Source: Acanthopleura granulata
Taxonomy: Eukaryota; Mollusca; Polyplacophora; Chitonida; Chitonidae
Assembly: GCA_016165875.1 (NCBI GenBank)
Contig: JABBOT010000005.1
Coordinates: forward strand, 30,461,943-30,525,942
Length of the DNA: 64,000 nt
Direction: 5' to 3'
Shown: positions 1-12,112 of the stretch, one piece after another
Layout of the letters: every line of letters begins with the position of its first letter
Numbering within the stretch: position 1 is the stretch's first letter
Program-made: the position numbers and the translations under genes
Notes under the pieces: model-generated
Databases searched by the model: none
The model's input: only the letters and a program-made list of their open reading frames with translations
What the model was told of the DNA's origin: nothing

Positions 1-95
1 TTTATTTACTTATTTATTTATTTGGTATTTAACGGCGTGCTCAAGAATTGTTTACTTAAATGACGACTGTCAGGCTTATTATTGGAAGTTTTACG
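1..95 (-). repeat. SINE family 1-like 3' end, diverged and cut by the window edge
   Basis: A (TTTA)n stretch is followed by GGCGTGCTCAAGAAT and then a GACTGTCAGGCTTATTATTGG segment. This is the reverse complement of the family 1 3' end seen in better copies near 22.9 and 44.4 kb. It is heavily diverged and its right boundary is uncertain. Confidence 0.45.
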
Positions 96-2595
96 TAATA
101 TCAACCTAATTTTCTGGTCTGTGTGTCTTACTTTCTTAGCTTGCTTTTCTCTTTGAGTACCACCTGTCAATTACGGTTTCCAAAAATTATCAAGTCAGAC
201 CATTAAAATCGCTATTCACGATGCGTATGTCAAAATCACGCAAATTTCTTACATAGGTGTCAAAGGTTTAAATGTTAAATGACTAAAATATTTAAATTCA
301 AATTTCGAGATTTAGGTGAATAGTAGAGATCACATTCGAATATTCCAGGATAAACAGGCAAAAACTGAATATCGTAATTTCTACATTCTTAGGTATGCAA
401 AGTCAAACTATTCCCGTTCCACGACATTTGTTTCTGATTATCTTTTCTTAATTAGTTTCGAATAAATCTTTTGGTTTTATCCGTAAATGCTACAGACGAC
501 ATCTTCGGGGCGAAATCATGTCAGAACGTCGGCATGACATTTGTTTTAGAGCAACGTAACACGAGTCCGGGAACAGAACAGAATCTACATATTTCCATGC
601 TTCATTTGCATGTACATGTCATTTGCCACATGCAAAGATCTACCTAACACACACTCCGTAAACAATGTGGCTAATCGTGAGTGATTATCGTGTGCGCTGA
701 TCGTGTTCGCTGATGAACTGGCTTTGAATATTCCTGTTTTTCGTTATCGGCCATTTCGGAAGTAATTTACCATGTACCGTGAAAAGAACTTGTGATGCTA
801 TGCCTTATGAACTTTTGAGCTTTTGAGCTTTTGAGCTTAAATGAATATCATCAAATACATAGCTTAATTCTAGTAAATGGTCTGTTCGCAATGTTGCATT
901 GCCCATTTAGTTATTAAGCTAATTTTCAATGAAATGGATCATAAGAACTACCATATCGAATTTGATAACTTTGTTAATTTATTTTTGGCACATGTGCTTT
1001 TCATTATCGTCGGGATTGATTTGATCATATCTGGTCCTCAAACACAAAAGGATAAATGTAAGTCAAATGTGTGACAGGAAACAAATTTCACAAAATTCTA
1101 CTGAAAATGCTTCTGATGCACGTGCATAGAAATCATTTGCCACAGCGCCACAAGCCATTGGCACCAGGTGCAAAATCTGAAACATGCAAAAGAAAGAAAG
1201 GAAGCCAAACTTATAGGAGGTCAGTGCCATACGTTTACCTCTCCTTTTCTCACGTGATTTTTGGGGTTTACCACGTAAGTATTCTTCGTAATAGTTAAAG
1301 GTTTCAGCCCAGGTTCTTGCCCTTGATCGATAATCTTTGTTGCCGTCTGGAGATAATTTGCAAAAAACAGGGGCAAAAGATGAGGGGGATAACAGAACTT
1401 TATGTTAGGCAGTCGGCTTTTGTGTTTGGAGCTGGTTGAAAATTTGGCCTATGGAGGCCATCATTATTGCGTTAATGTAATGGCCCTAACATTTATTTAA
1501 TTACTTTAAGCCCTTCCGACTATGAAAATGAAAATGCTCCTTGACAGCAGGAAATTCAGTTTCCACAAAAAAATCGTGAACTTGACAAAATGAAAATTAA
1601 ACGTGTGAAGTAAGTGTGAGAAGAATTAACTTTATATGCGTTGGCTACAGCTGGTGAAAACCGCATCTGTTTAGATATGTTAAGCACAGCCCAGAATGAT
1701 AAATTAACAGAATTTCTGCATTGTATATGTTAGTTTTTAGAATATTATGTCGTGCCATTGTTTCATGGGCTGGGTTAAAACAGATTAAGTTCTTAAGTAA
1801 AACTACGGTTTAGATTAGAGTCTCGAAAAACCCAAAGGCAATATCTGAACTGAAATCTTATTTATAGCTAATATTTGAATGAGTCATAAGGACAAGTGAC
1901 GCTAGGGCAGAAGTTATATTTGTAAACGAAGAAGGGCCAGTAATATCCATTTGAAGATCCAATGGTAATTAAAAACTGTCAAATTCAACATAGGCGGTGA
2001 AAGTTTTGAGATTTTGTCTCCTATTCATCGACGTTGTCTTCTTATTTGAATTAGTTGAGACACATAAGCTACTGAATGTTACAGTATTACAAACTGATGG
2101 TAAATCGGAGAATTAGTTTTTATTGTTTTGGAACTCCTCGTTCAGATCAAATACACATGCATACCCGTTCAGTTAAATTATAAAACATAATATACACCAA
2201 ACCAAAAGAAAAGGAAAGAAAAATCCAAATAAGACCACTATATTGGATTGCACTACCTACAAAAACTTCTGTTTGCTTGAGCAGTGTGTGTCAAATCTAG
2301 CCAAAATAATTTGCGTAAAATGAATGGAGGGAAAACATATAAAGTTTTCACTCTGCGATCAAATCAAAGGATTATTTCAATCCAGATTCGGAAAACAATT
2401 AAAACAATATTAAAACTAGACTACCTTTGTGATAACTGTTTGACATCCTGTCGTTATATTAGGGAAGAAGAAGCTTATATTTCTAACGGTAACATTCCGA
2501 TATGCTTCTCACAAAGGCACCACAGTTTGGTATAAGTTACATTCGCCCTGTTGAGCAACTATCTGAATATATGAAGATTTTTAAGTTCAACTCAC
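96..2595. other. Probable next intron of the GPCR gene; no exon recognised
   Basis: This lies directly downstream of the GTGAGT donor on the minus strand, so it should be intron. It is AT-rich. The only repeat I see is a three-fold 10 bp tandem (GAGCTTTT-type) near 815-839. Its open frames are short, show no membrane segments of the receptor and often begin at non-ATG codons. Confidence 0.5.
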
Positions 2596-2800
2596 CATTG
2601 TAATTTCTGGACTTTCGGGCAATCGTGCAAAATATTAGTCCGTACGACACAACCATAATTGTCAATGGAATGATGAACATAAACAATAGAGAGAGAGCGG
2701 AATAAAGCTGTTCCTGCCAATGGTGCGTGTACGACCCATGGGTAACACACTGGTAAAACTCCTGCTTGAACGGTCCCCTTTTGACATGGAATATAACAGC
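2596..2800 (-). CDS. GnRH/corazonin/AKH-type GPCR, second exon (ECL2, TM5 and start of ICL3)
   Basis: This exon continues the receptor. An acceptor, TTCTACAG, precedes position 2800, and the frame continues in phase 0 from LPQ of the previous exon, giving LPQ-AVIFHVKRGPF. That is the usual TM4/ECL2 junction of GnRH-type receptors. FYQCVT supplies the ECL2 cysteine that pairs with the TM3 cysteine. TM5 runs from about LYSALSL to LIFCTI and contains the conserved Pro and Tyr. IARKSRN begins the third intracellular loop. The exon ends at AATG|GTGAGT (2596/2595), a consensus donor, leaving phase 1. It is 205 bp. The intron upstream is 401 bp (2801-3201). Between 2595 and 1 I saw no TM6 (CWxPY-like) or TM7 (N/DPxxYG-like) exon, so the 3' part of the gene probably lies outside the window. 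Confidence 0.85.
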
Positions 2801-3201
2801 CTGTAGAAGAGAACGAATGGCCAGAATTAAGCACTGCAAATTGTTCAAATCAACGCATAAAATATCCGGCGCTCTAGGTGTGTTTTAAGGGGTATAATTG
2901 AACATCTTCATTTTTGCATGCTCTGAAGACAATATATACTGAATACTGTAAACGTATTTCCCTCAGCTATATAAATATTTAAACGCTTACTGGTGTCCAT
3001 TTTAACTTTGAGACCTAGTTTAGCTTTTTCTTTCTTACTTGTAAATGGAACATTTTTGAGACAATTAATCCTACACTTCTCACTCTCGTCAAAACCGGTA
3101 CACATCCTTTTCTGAACAGTACAACAAGAGGGGGACACTGACATTTCAAACAAAAATTGTATTACCCAAAAAAGCAAAAAAAACCTGAAAACAAAATATA
3201 C

Positions 3202-3939
3202 CTGAGGAAGGCTGAAAAAGGCACTGAGAACCCACGAAACGATAATCATCATTCGAACTCGTCTAGGAGACTTGGTTCTGCTCATGGGATCCAGAATAGC
3301 ACAACAACGGTCCAAACTTATGATCACAGTAATGTACGTGGATAGATACAGCCCAAATATCTGCATGTATTTGACAATCTTACACATGGCGTTTCCCGCC
3401 CTCCACTGAACAGTCGATGCCCAGATCGCCTCTACCAATATACAAAAGAAGGTTACGATGAGGTCCGCGGCAGCCAGTTGAAGTTTCAACTTGTTGATCG
3501 TCGATCGTCTTTTCACTCGGAACATTTGCACCAGTGTGGCAACATTGCCAATAAATGAAATCACAAACATCGTTGCCAGCACCACTGTTTTCACCATGAC
3601 CACTTCGTCGAACGTCGGCGCGTTCACCTCGGCGTCGTTGCGGTCCAGGAATAATTCCACAGACATATTTCCACCGTCCTCTTCGCACGATAAATTGTTC
3701 CCTCTGAAGCGTAGAAAGGTGGCCGTGGTCTGGCAAGGCTGTGTGAGGTTGAGGTGGAAAGAGGCCGCCAATCCCGAATGGAGCAGTCCGCTTCCATTCG
3801 CCAAGACACTCGGTATAATCATGACGTCTTGTAATGCGCTATACACCTGGGAGCTGGGTTTCCCTGACGGATGATACCGCCCTCCTAGCAAGGCAAACCT
3901 GTCACATAACAAAGATAAATGCGCCGTGTTACTGTGCAT
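3202..3939 (-). CDS. GnRH/corazonin/AKH-type G protein-coupled receptor, N-terminal exon (extracellular N-terminus to TM4)
   Basis: This is the first visible coding exon of a class A neuropeptide GPCR in the plasma membrane. Numbered from the ATG at 3939, residues 1 to about 112 form an extracellular region with four N-glycosylation sequons (NGS 48, NLT 64, NLS 82, NMS 91). TM1 is about 113-140 (GN at 131-132). The first intracellular loop has RRSTIN, typical of GnRH-type receptors. TM2 contains LAAADL with the conserved Asp159. The ECL1 Trp lies in VQWRAG, Cys186 opens TM3, and TM3 ends in DRCCAILDPM, the family's DRxxAI(L)xPM form. TM4 ends at LPQ, followed by a CAG|GTATAT donor at 3202/3201. 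The frame is open back to about 4002, beyond the ATG. Either the ATG at 3939 or the one at 3822 could be the start, or an upstream exon may splice in near 3958-3963. The superfamily is clear; choosing GnRH, corazonin or AKH receptor needs a tree. Confidence 0.85.
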
Positions 3940-4002
3940 CACATATTTCAGCTTCACACTGTGCTTAATGACGACAGAAAAGGAGATTAGTCTTTTCTAA
4001 AT

Positions 4003-5531
4003 AATAGTGTTTTAACATGAAAGACATTCTTGTTAACGTGAAGCTTCTGAAGTAGTCAATAAGCAAAATATCGTATGCAGGCATACATGTCAAGGAACGG
4101 ATGTCCGTTCGAATCGATCTATTCAGCTCATATATGATAACGGCAAACATTTGAACAAATCATCAAACGTTATACTTTCTACTGGACATAAGATTTTAAA
4201 TGCAAGTATAATAATGAATTCTAAATGTACCACTCCATTTGTCCACGGAAGGTAAGAATTCATCACAGTCTTTCTCCTATATCACTTTTGTTTAGTGGTA
4301 AAATGAGAAATCTGTTTATACACATGGCTGAAACATAAAATAAGGTGTTGGTTATTTAAGGTAAACAATTCGTAAATATTGCCATATGCCAATATATTAA
4401 TATTATATATGTCTGTCATAAAAGGAAATACCGATACGCCACTAATAAATACATTTCCTTGATTTAGCGTTGGTGTAAATCCACCTCACTGTGGTCACCT
4501 GAATACTACTTCTTTCACTCGAGACAATTATTCAGTTGTGCCAGCTTTAACCTGAGAGAGCTTATTGTTCAACACTACGATCAGTGTTTGGCCATGCGTG
4601 TGGGCGCGGTAACCTTTTATTCATGTGATTAGGTTTTGCGCTTGTTTGATTCGTTTAGGTCAAGAATTTCACCTAACGACGGTAGCTTTATTTCCTAGCT
4701 TAGACCAAGCAGTTCGTCAATGACATAGCATTATCGGAGACAGGATATATGATTTACGGACACTGACATCCTTGGCTGTGCCTCAGTTTCGCTATGATAA
4801 ATTAGTCTGATTCAATAAAATGGAGTGTGGAGCACTGAACAAGGCAAAGGGTGAAAAAAAAGTTTAAGGTTTACAGTTGACTTATACCCAGTCAACCTGC
4901 ATCCACGCATGTATATGTGAAACATACTTAGTTGGTGTAGTTGACCCAAGTCCATTCTCGGACAAGGCCTTTTCGAGATTCACTTTCACTAAAACTGTAT
5001 TCTTTCCGCAAACATGAGGTCAGCGCCGACTGAACTGCTGTCATTAACACATGAATAATGAACTGGCTTTGCCCAAGGAAACCTATTCATCAATCGACTA
5101 CCTTACGGTTTACCCGCACACAAGGCCGGTCTCCATTCCTTTACCGATAACACTAAAAGCCGTCGGATATTTTCAACCAGTCTAGAGTACGATTTTGGAC
5201 ACCTATCACTGGCTCAATCAGTCAGTCAGATGAAAGTAATGTGTATACGACATATCAAGTCTTATCCAATTTATACGTTTTTATAATGCTTTAAAAGTTG
5301 ATGGAAATTAGACAGAATGTTTTACATCTGTCGACACGGCAAAGCAATTACCCAGTCAAATTAAGACTCACAAACGAACCGCCATGCATACCAGCAGACA
5401 CATACAATACTAAGTCTAAGAACTCCAGTTCCAAAAAGTCACTGTGGCCGTCACGTTTATCGTAGATCTGTTGAGCATAGCCGGAAGGAAGGACAGCACT
5501 AACAGTATATGTCAGCGCCTCCCGATATAAA
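4003..5531. other. Upstream flank of the GPCR gene; nothing recognised
   Basis: AT-rich DNA with no coding-like open frame longer than about 60 codons. The receptor promoter and 5' UTR exons may lie here, but I see no TATA or initiator arrangement that I would call. Confidence 0.4.
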
Positions 5532-5859
5532 GGGAGTGAGTGCTTTGGGATGAACGTACTACTTAACAATGTTTCAGTTCTTCTGGTGTGTGCATATAGT
5601 GTCTTCTTGTGGCAGGGTGAGTCCATGTCGCCAAGGTGCTGCCGCTTCTATAACGCCATGCCGAAGACACCAGGCATGACACCGGATCCAATGACACCTG
5701 GCCGACCAGTCCTGTTTCCTTGCTCTAACCTCTCAATGCTGAGCGCCAAGCAAGGCAGCATCAAGTACCATTTTTAAAACCTTTGGTATGACTCGTTCAG
5801 GGCTTAAACCTCGAACTCGAGGCGGATACTCTAACCACTAGACCACCGCGGACGGCCCC
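5532..5859 (-). mobile_element. SINE family 2, near full-length copy
   Basis: A tRNA-derived SINE read on the minus strand. The head (about 5859 down to 5785) has an A box of the form TGGTCTAGTGGTTAG and a B box near GAGGTTTAAGCC. Next come GAGTCATACCAAAG, a body with conserved patches shared with the copies at 6.9, 17.5 and 24.2 kb (GACACCAGGCATGACACC on the plus strand), and a 3' tail ending AAGCACTCACTCC. Such elements are copied by RNA polymerase III and moved by LINE enzymes. The short ORFs inside it are not genes. Confidence 0.8.
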
Positions 5860-6902
5860 TCCATACGGAAGAAGAGAATATTCTTATGAGGTTATGGCAG
5901 ACACTTCCCGACTGGACGTCAGCTAATAGGAATGACCATATGTGATTATAGCGTTTATATAACGGCTCAGTTAAAAAATAAGATGTTTTAACAGTTTTTT
6001 CAAGTGTCATTTTGCACATCTTTCTCTTGTGACATAGCGCTGTGAAACAAAACCAAAAAAAATAGGATATAAACAAAAAACAAAAGAAGTCTACGCTGTA
6101 CATAACTTTTTGATCCCTAGCTTTATTTATGCCCAGAAAACGTGTACAAGATAACTCGAAATCAAAAATGAACAAAGTGTTATTTCATTGATGTGGGCAC
6201 TAATTCTGCAGTAATATATATGGAATGTTCACGTTTATGGATACAAACAGTCATGACATATTGGTTTTCAACAAGAGAATTCTAGATGTAAATTCCCATT
6301 AGAACAGCTCTGTAATTTGGTGCCAAAACAATCATGGAAGGATTTTCTTGATGCACATGGATTCAAAAAGTACTGGACAAGATAAATGATTCCCAATCTG
6401 CCTTTCGCTGGATTACCATTTATCTTAAAAGAATAAATAACGTGCTTATACGAGTTCTTTACAATCACATACAAGCACAATGACTAGGGAATTGCCTGAA
6501 GCATGCAACCAATTATCTGGAATATCAAACAAGCATCACCCTCTGTATATCCTTTTTTATGCCAGGAGAAATATCTACAACGACATATTTTTACGATCAT
6601 AAATTTACCACTCCATACTTAGACATCATCTTGTATAAAATGCGGGTTAATCAAATCAAATATGTTTAGTGTTAGAAACCCTGGGAGAGGCGTCCACCTT
6701 AATTCGCCACTTCTCAGGGAGTGACATGGTCAATGAAACCGCCATGAAACCAAGCATTACCATTCGTTAATGTGAATCCGGGTTTCCTATACTACCCGGA
6801 CGTGTAAATCGATATATGGGAATATCCGTTTTCACAACCGTAGCCAGTTTCCACCGGAAATTGCGCAAAAAGCAAATTTTTGAATGTCCGCTTTAAGAAA
6901 AA

Positions 6903-7262
6903 CACCTCGGTGACCTAGTGATCTAGTAGAGCTCCCGCCTCGAGGTCGGGAGATCTAGGTCGGGTCATACCAAAGACTTTAAAAATGGTACTTGTTGCTG
7001 TCTCGCTTGACGCTCAGCACTGAGAGGTCAGAAGAAGGAAACAGAACTGGTCTGCCCTGTGTTAGTGTAATGTGACTGGGTGGGGTGTCATGTCTGGTGT
7101 CTTCGGCTTGACGTTCTAGTGGCGACAGCACTTTGGCAGCAAGGAATCGCCCTTCCACAAAGAAGACGCACGACATGCACACACCAGATGGACTCCTCGT
7201 CGTCATATGACTGAAACATTGTTAAGCACAATGTTAAGCTCCAAGCACTCAATCACTCACTC
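6903..7262 (+). mobile_element. SINE family 2, best near full-length copy
   Basis: The tRNA-like head is at about 6903-6975 (GGTGACCTAGTGATCTAGTAG as A-box region, then a CCCGCCTCGAGGTCGGGAG stem-like region), followed by GGGTCATACCAAAGAC. The body matches the copy at 5.5 kb in opposite orientation, and the 3' end is a CACTCA-repeat tail (CCAAGCACTCAATCACTCAC). Length is about 360 bp. I do not see clear target-site duplications. Confidence 0.8.
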
Positions 7263-10200
7263 CGCCTTTAAAGGGTCCCAGATTTATCAAGCTCAAAATG
7301 CCTTTTAGATGAACATTATTTCATCTTCTTCACTCTGTCAGCACAAGGATGTGGATCGAAATATCAAACTGTCAATTCCAGATGGAAAAAGGGCTGTCTT
7401 TCCAAATTAAGAAGACAATGGTGATTAAACATTGATCGATCTAACGTAAGGTAGAGACAGCTGGGAATAATTGCCAGACAATTTTTACCATCAAGTTATG
7501 GGAATTCAAAATAAAAAATGTTGGGAAAAGGCGCAGTAAACATGTCTAACTCTCAGTATTTATAAAGTGACATAGAATTCACATCAAAGGACGAAGACAA
7601 ATCGCCTTATCTTGTGTTGTCACTTTTGAAGGGCTCTAGAGTATACGATAGGCTCAAATTGAACGTTTTCCATTTCGTCATTAAAGTAGTGGGAGGAAAC
7701 ACAAGAGTCGCTAGAATACACTAAATAAAGTTCAACACAATAATGTATGAAACCTAACTGTACACTGTCTATATGACATGACATGCATCACGGGAGTCAG
7801 CAGGTGCAATGATTTCAAATACGTGGGAAATGTTAGTTAGATACGCTCAAAACAAAATCAGCTATCGATGCTTATCGATCGATATGCTAACAAATTGGAA
7901 GTAGAAAAAGTCAGTTTCAACTGATGTGAAATGATTATAAGCGAATCATGATAAATAAAACTCACAGTTGAAATATATGGAGAACATAAAACGCTAACAT
8001 CATTCAGCATTTTAACAATCTGAGTCTATAGAATGTACGATTTAACAGCTTTTACTGATACCTAGAACTCTTCTCTTCCTAAACGATACACCCAGTAGTG
8101 TTATGAGTAGTTCCTGTAAAACATTTGTTGAAATGATGTACTGTAAATCATTAGGTTAAATCATGATTGAAATGAAAATAATTTTCCACACAAAACGCGC
8201 CTTTATAAGATATAAATCACTTATTTCTAAGTATCTATTTTGATTTCTTATGTTTTCTAAAATACCAAGTCACTCATAATTCTGACTGATACTTTAGAGA
8301 ACACCGTTGATGTTGTTTCTGAAGCACATTGCTGGCGGGTCGTGGGTACATATTGTTGTACAGGTTTCTGGAAAACGTCTTTTCTCCTGTGACTTTACGG
8401 TGCTTTGCCATTTACGAGTGTGAATAATTCATTGGGTGCTGGTTGGCGGAAGTATCCAGACACTTTTGTGCGTCCCACTCTACCATAACTGTGGACGCTC
8501 AATACGTTCGGGATACATATTTTATTTCAGAAAATGGAAAAATGCTAACTATTTTTTTGCTTAATATTCTTTTTATCGATTTAGATTTGATACAACTAAC
8601 AAAAAAGTTGAAAATTACGTCTAAACCAGTGAACTTAAGGACGATTATATCGCACGTATGCTGTTTCCTTTTTTATGAAATCGAATGAAACCAAAGGCTC
8701 TTACGGACACTTTGGTTGACAAGGCTCCTTAGCTAACAAAATCTCCGTTGAAATATAAATAATCCCTACTGAGTGGAGATGTGTCGATACGGAATTTCTG
8801 CCAACGACTGCTTCATGTCTGTGTAAATTCTGATATATGTATGACAACAGCTGAAGAGAAAGAACTCCTTGGAGTCATGTCCTTGAGCCAAGCATGAAAC
8901 AGCAAATGAGATCATGACGCTATCCTTGTCAGATTTGATGTGTAAGTACAGTTTGGGGATAACATTTTGGAAATTAGGCTGTGTGAATATTTTTAGATTG
9001 GGTGATTCAAACAGAAAACATCTGCACTGCCAAAAACAATCAACATGTTTTCGTACAATAGCAAATTGTAAGAATATATCAACGAAAAACCGCACAAGGC
9101 ATATTTGAAAAGTCCGAAGGACATACGGGTTGTTTACTCTGTCAAACGGAGTCATCGGAGATGTGCAGAAAGGAGTACATCTGGGGAGGACCCGACAATT
9201 TCGGCTACAGCCAATGTAGAGAAATGATAAAAAAAGAAATAATAAGAAGAATAAGAAATAATTTAAACGGTTCTAGAATATGATCATTTGAAGCAATAAG
9301 TGAGGAGATCCTTGAAATGCTAAAGCCTTGGGGATTGTCTTCGAAGATGCCTTCTATCTATTGAATTATTTCTCTGTTTTCGCCAGGCTTATCATGGCGA
9401 GATAAAGTGGTTAGTGTCCCTGAGGAAGACTGTGAGTTGACGGATTTACTGACCGCCAAGTCCCCGGTCGACTCACTACAGTAACTCTAAAACCGGTTGA
9501 AAAATACAGGGTGTATGTAATTATGTGAGATATGGATGCATCTCTAATCTTCCAGTTCTATGTTTTCGAGTGATCTAGGAGACTTTTTGGAAAGGTCGAT
9601 AAATTCTTCATTCCAATTTACAATGACCCGTTGTGCGAAATTGACCCTTTTTATATATGAATTTTTATATATAAAATTGGCTTTCGAAATATATTTTTAA
9701 AAAATATTCTGCTTTAGAAATTGATTTGGGGGTGTATACGATGTTCAAGCCTTAACACGATAATTTTATAGTCGCCCAATATAACGGACAAGTCTTTGTG
9801 CGAAGCGTTTAACTGATAAGTGAAAATAACTGAAATATGATGCAGCAAAGGCTGAACAGTTTCAAATCAGCACTCACACTTATCCTCTCTCCTTTCTCTC
9901 CTTGTTATGCATCTGAAAGCGTTAAAAGGCTTCTGTTGAGAAGTGGAGGCAAGAAACAAATGTCTCTTTGCTATGCAATTAGGGAAATCAGTCGCGCAGC
10001 TGCCGTACTGTCATTGCTTCGGCTCGTTAAAACCAAGCCTATGCATCATCCTTCAGCTGAACACCAGCTAAGGGCTCCATGTATAACCAAAGACACTGAC
10101 AAGCCGTTGCTCTTCAGGAATCTACTGTCCATTTGTCCCGGGGATTCTTCTGGAAAGAATGGGACTTATGCAAAATAAGTTCTTTCTGCTGACATGTGCT

Positions 10201-11817
10201 CTGTCTTATAGCAGTGTTTATCTCAATCATTGCACTTCATTTCATCTCGAATGTTTGTCTCCAGCATTATAGAAGCACAGAGTAAATAAAATTGAAAAAT
10301 GCAAAAATCAGAGAGCGCAGAATAATAGTTTTGTCATGCTCTAGGCTCAGGCACTGTTCTCTACACGAAGAAAGGTGTTAGCGATTTGAAGACACCTTTC
10401 TCTATACGAACACATTGGACAGATCATATTCAGTGTTATCTATCATAAATGTCAAGCTTAAGTCTGAATACACAGCACTTGCCATGACGACAGGCAATGT
10501 ATTACCGTAAGATTAAATCTTCGTGTTCCTATAAATGGTCGCCGAGGAATGCTAACTGGGTGAGGGCTCAATATCAAGATCATGGCGTAAAGCTAGCTTG
10601 GGCTTCGTGACCCTTCTCTGTCACTGTTAACACTGTTTGTCACCTTTAGCCAGTACCCTGGAACGGTTATGTCTTAGAGTTAGTGTTATCTCATACGCCT
10701 TTACATATTTTTCAAATATAGAGAGCCACAACAACAGGGAATAATGTATCAAAACATTCGTTGCGAACACTCTTTAATCTGAGGACGTCTACAATGTGAG
10801 CTATCTAACTGACTGTTTAAGTCCATTGATGGTTTTAAACTAATGGCATATATCCAATGTAAAGGTAAAGCCAGTTTGAACTAACGGTAATCACCGCATA
10901 TATATGTACCTTTCTTGCAAACGACAAAACAGAAATTTACCATGTGTAACGCTGATATCAATATCGTTACGGGTGGAAGAGATACATGGGAGTGATTCAA
11001 ACCAAGGGCCAAACTGACGAATCCGTCAGGAAGAAAGGTATTTTCTGTCCTTTTCTATTTGCTTCATGCCATAAGTCATCGAAATTTTACTGGCATTTTC
11101 GCAAAGCAATAAACTTTATACAGTGATGTCTGGAAATGTATGTACTGAATGTCTAAGTTTGCTGTTGTTACTACACACAATCCTATATTCCGATACGTGA
11201 CAAAACCCTTAGTTAATACCACTGCTACAATGTAAACGATGACGTAGTTCCAATCGTCAAACCCCACATACTGTATTGAGACCATTTCCTACGGAGAAAG
11301 ATGAGTAATTATGTTCCAAATGTGTGTTAAGTAATGAGATTTAGGCCTCTTCAACTATAGACAGGGAGCCCAAAATGATTTATCAAGCAAAAAATTGAGA
11401 TTATCGCATTATCTCAATATATCTAGTACATAAACGTAACTGACACATATAAAATTCCATTTCGACAACAAGAGTAAGATTATAAACCAAGCCTTTTCTT
11501 TCGATGAATCAATTTACGCACTCGAGCTCATTACATATCTTTCGGGCTCTTGCATGATCAGTAAAAAGAAGGTTTTAGGACAGAAGGAGTGTAGAAAAAT
11601 GTTCAGCCAACCTTGAAGTGTTAGTATAACTGCTTATCATACGCCCACATAAGCATTTTGGGGTCTTACGCCCTCGTCTTGTTTACGCCAGATTTTAAGC
11701 CAGGGAATGTCTCAGGGGCTTTGCTTGCAGTTAGTCCGCTTTATAACCAAGTAATCTACCTTCAAAAATAGCCAAGGTTATACTTTTCTGTTGCCCTTGC
11801 TCACAGAGCACACTGGG
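7263..11817. other. Intergenic stretch; nothing firmly recognised
   Basis: AT-rich DNA. Open frames here (for example 8766-9155 minus and 9837-10178 plus) have ordinary non-coding composition and no splice-site support. No repeats above background were noticed. Confidence 0.4.
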
Positions 11818-12112
11818 GACTGCTGTAGATAACACTGAACCATCCGACAATCGTGACGTGGACACCCAGCAGACAGCATTGGATCGTAGCTACCATCCCA
11901 ACGCTGGAAGCAATTATGCTGTAAATACATGTGGCACTGAATTCTACCAACCATCTAGACGTTCTAACCAACCATGCTGTAGATAACGCTGAATTATAGC
12001 GACAATCCTGACGCTGTAAGCAACTGTGCTGTAGATAGCATAGGATTGTACCAACCATCCAGACATTCTAATCAACCATGTTGTAGATAACACTGAATCA
12101 TAGCGACATTCC
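11818..12112. repeat. Degenerate tandem repeat, about 104 bp period, about three copies
   Basis: CTGTAGATAACACTGAAT-type and ACCAACCATCCAGACATTCT-type segments recur. The clearest pair starts at 11946 and 12050, a spacing of 104 bp. Each unit also carries an internal duplicate of GCTGTAGATA, suggesting growth from a shorter ancestral unit. The minus-strand ORF across it is a by-product of the repeat. Confidence 0.7.

Noticed and set aside
6676..6720. Imperfect inverted repeat around CCCTGGGAGAGGCG
   Set aside because: The stem has many mismatches and there is no second copy or flanking duplication.
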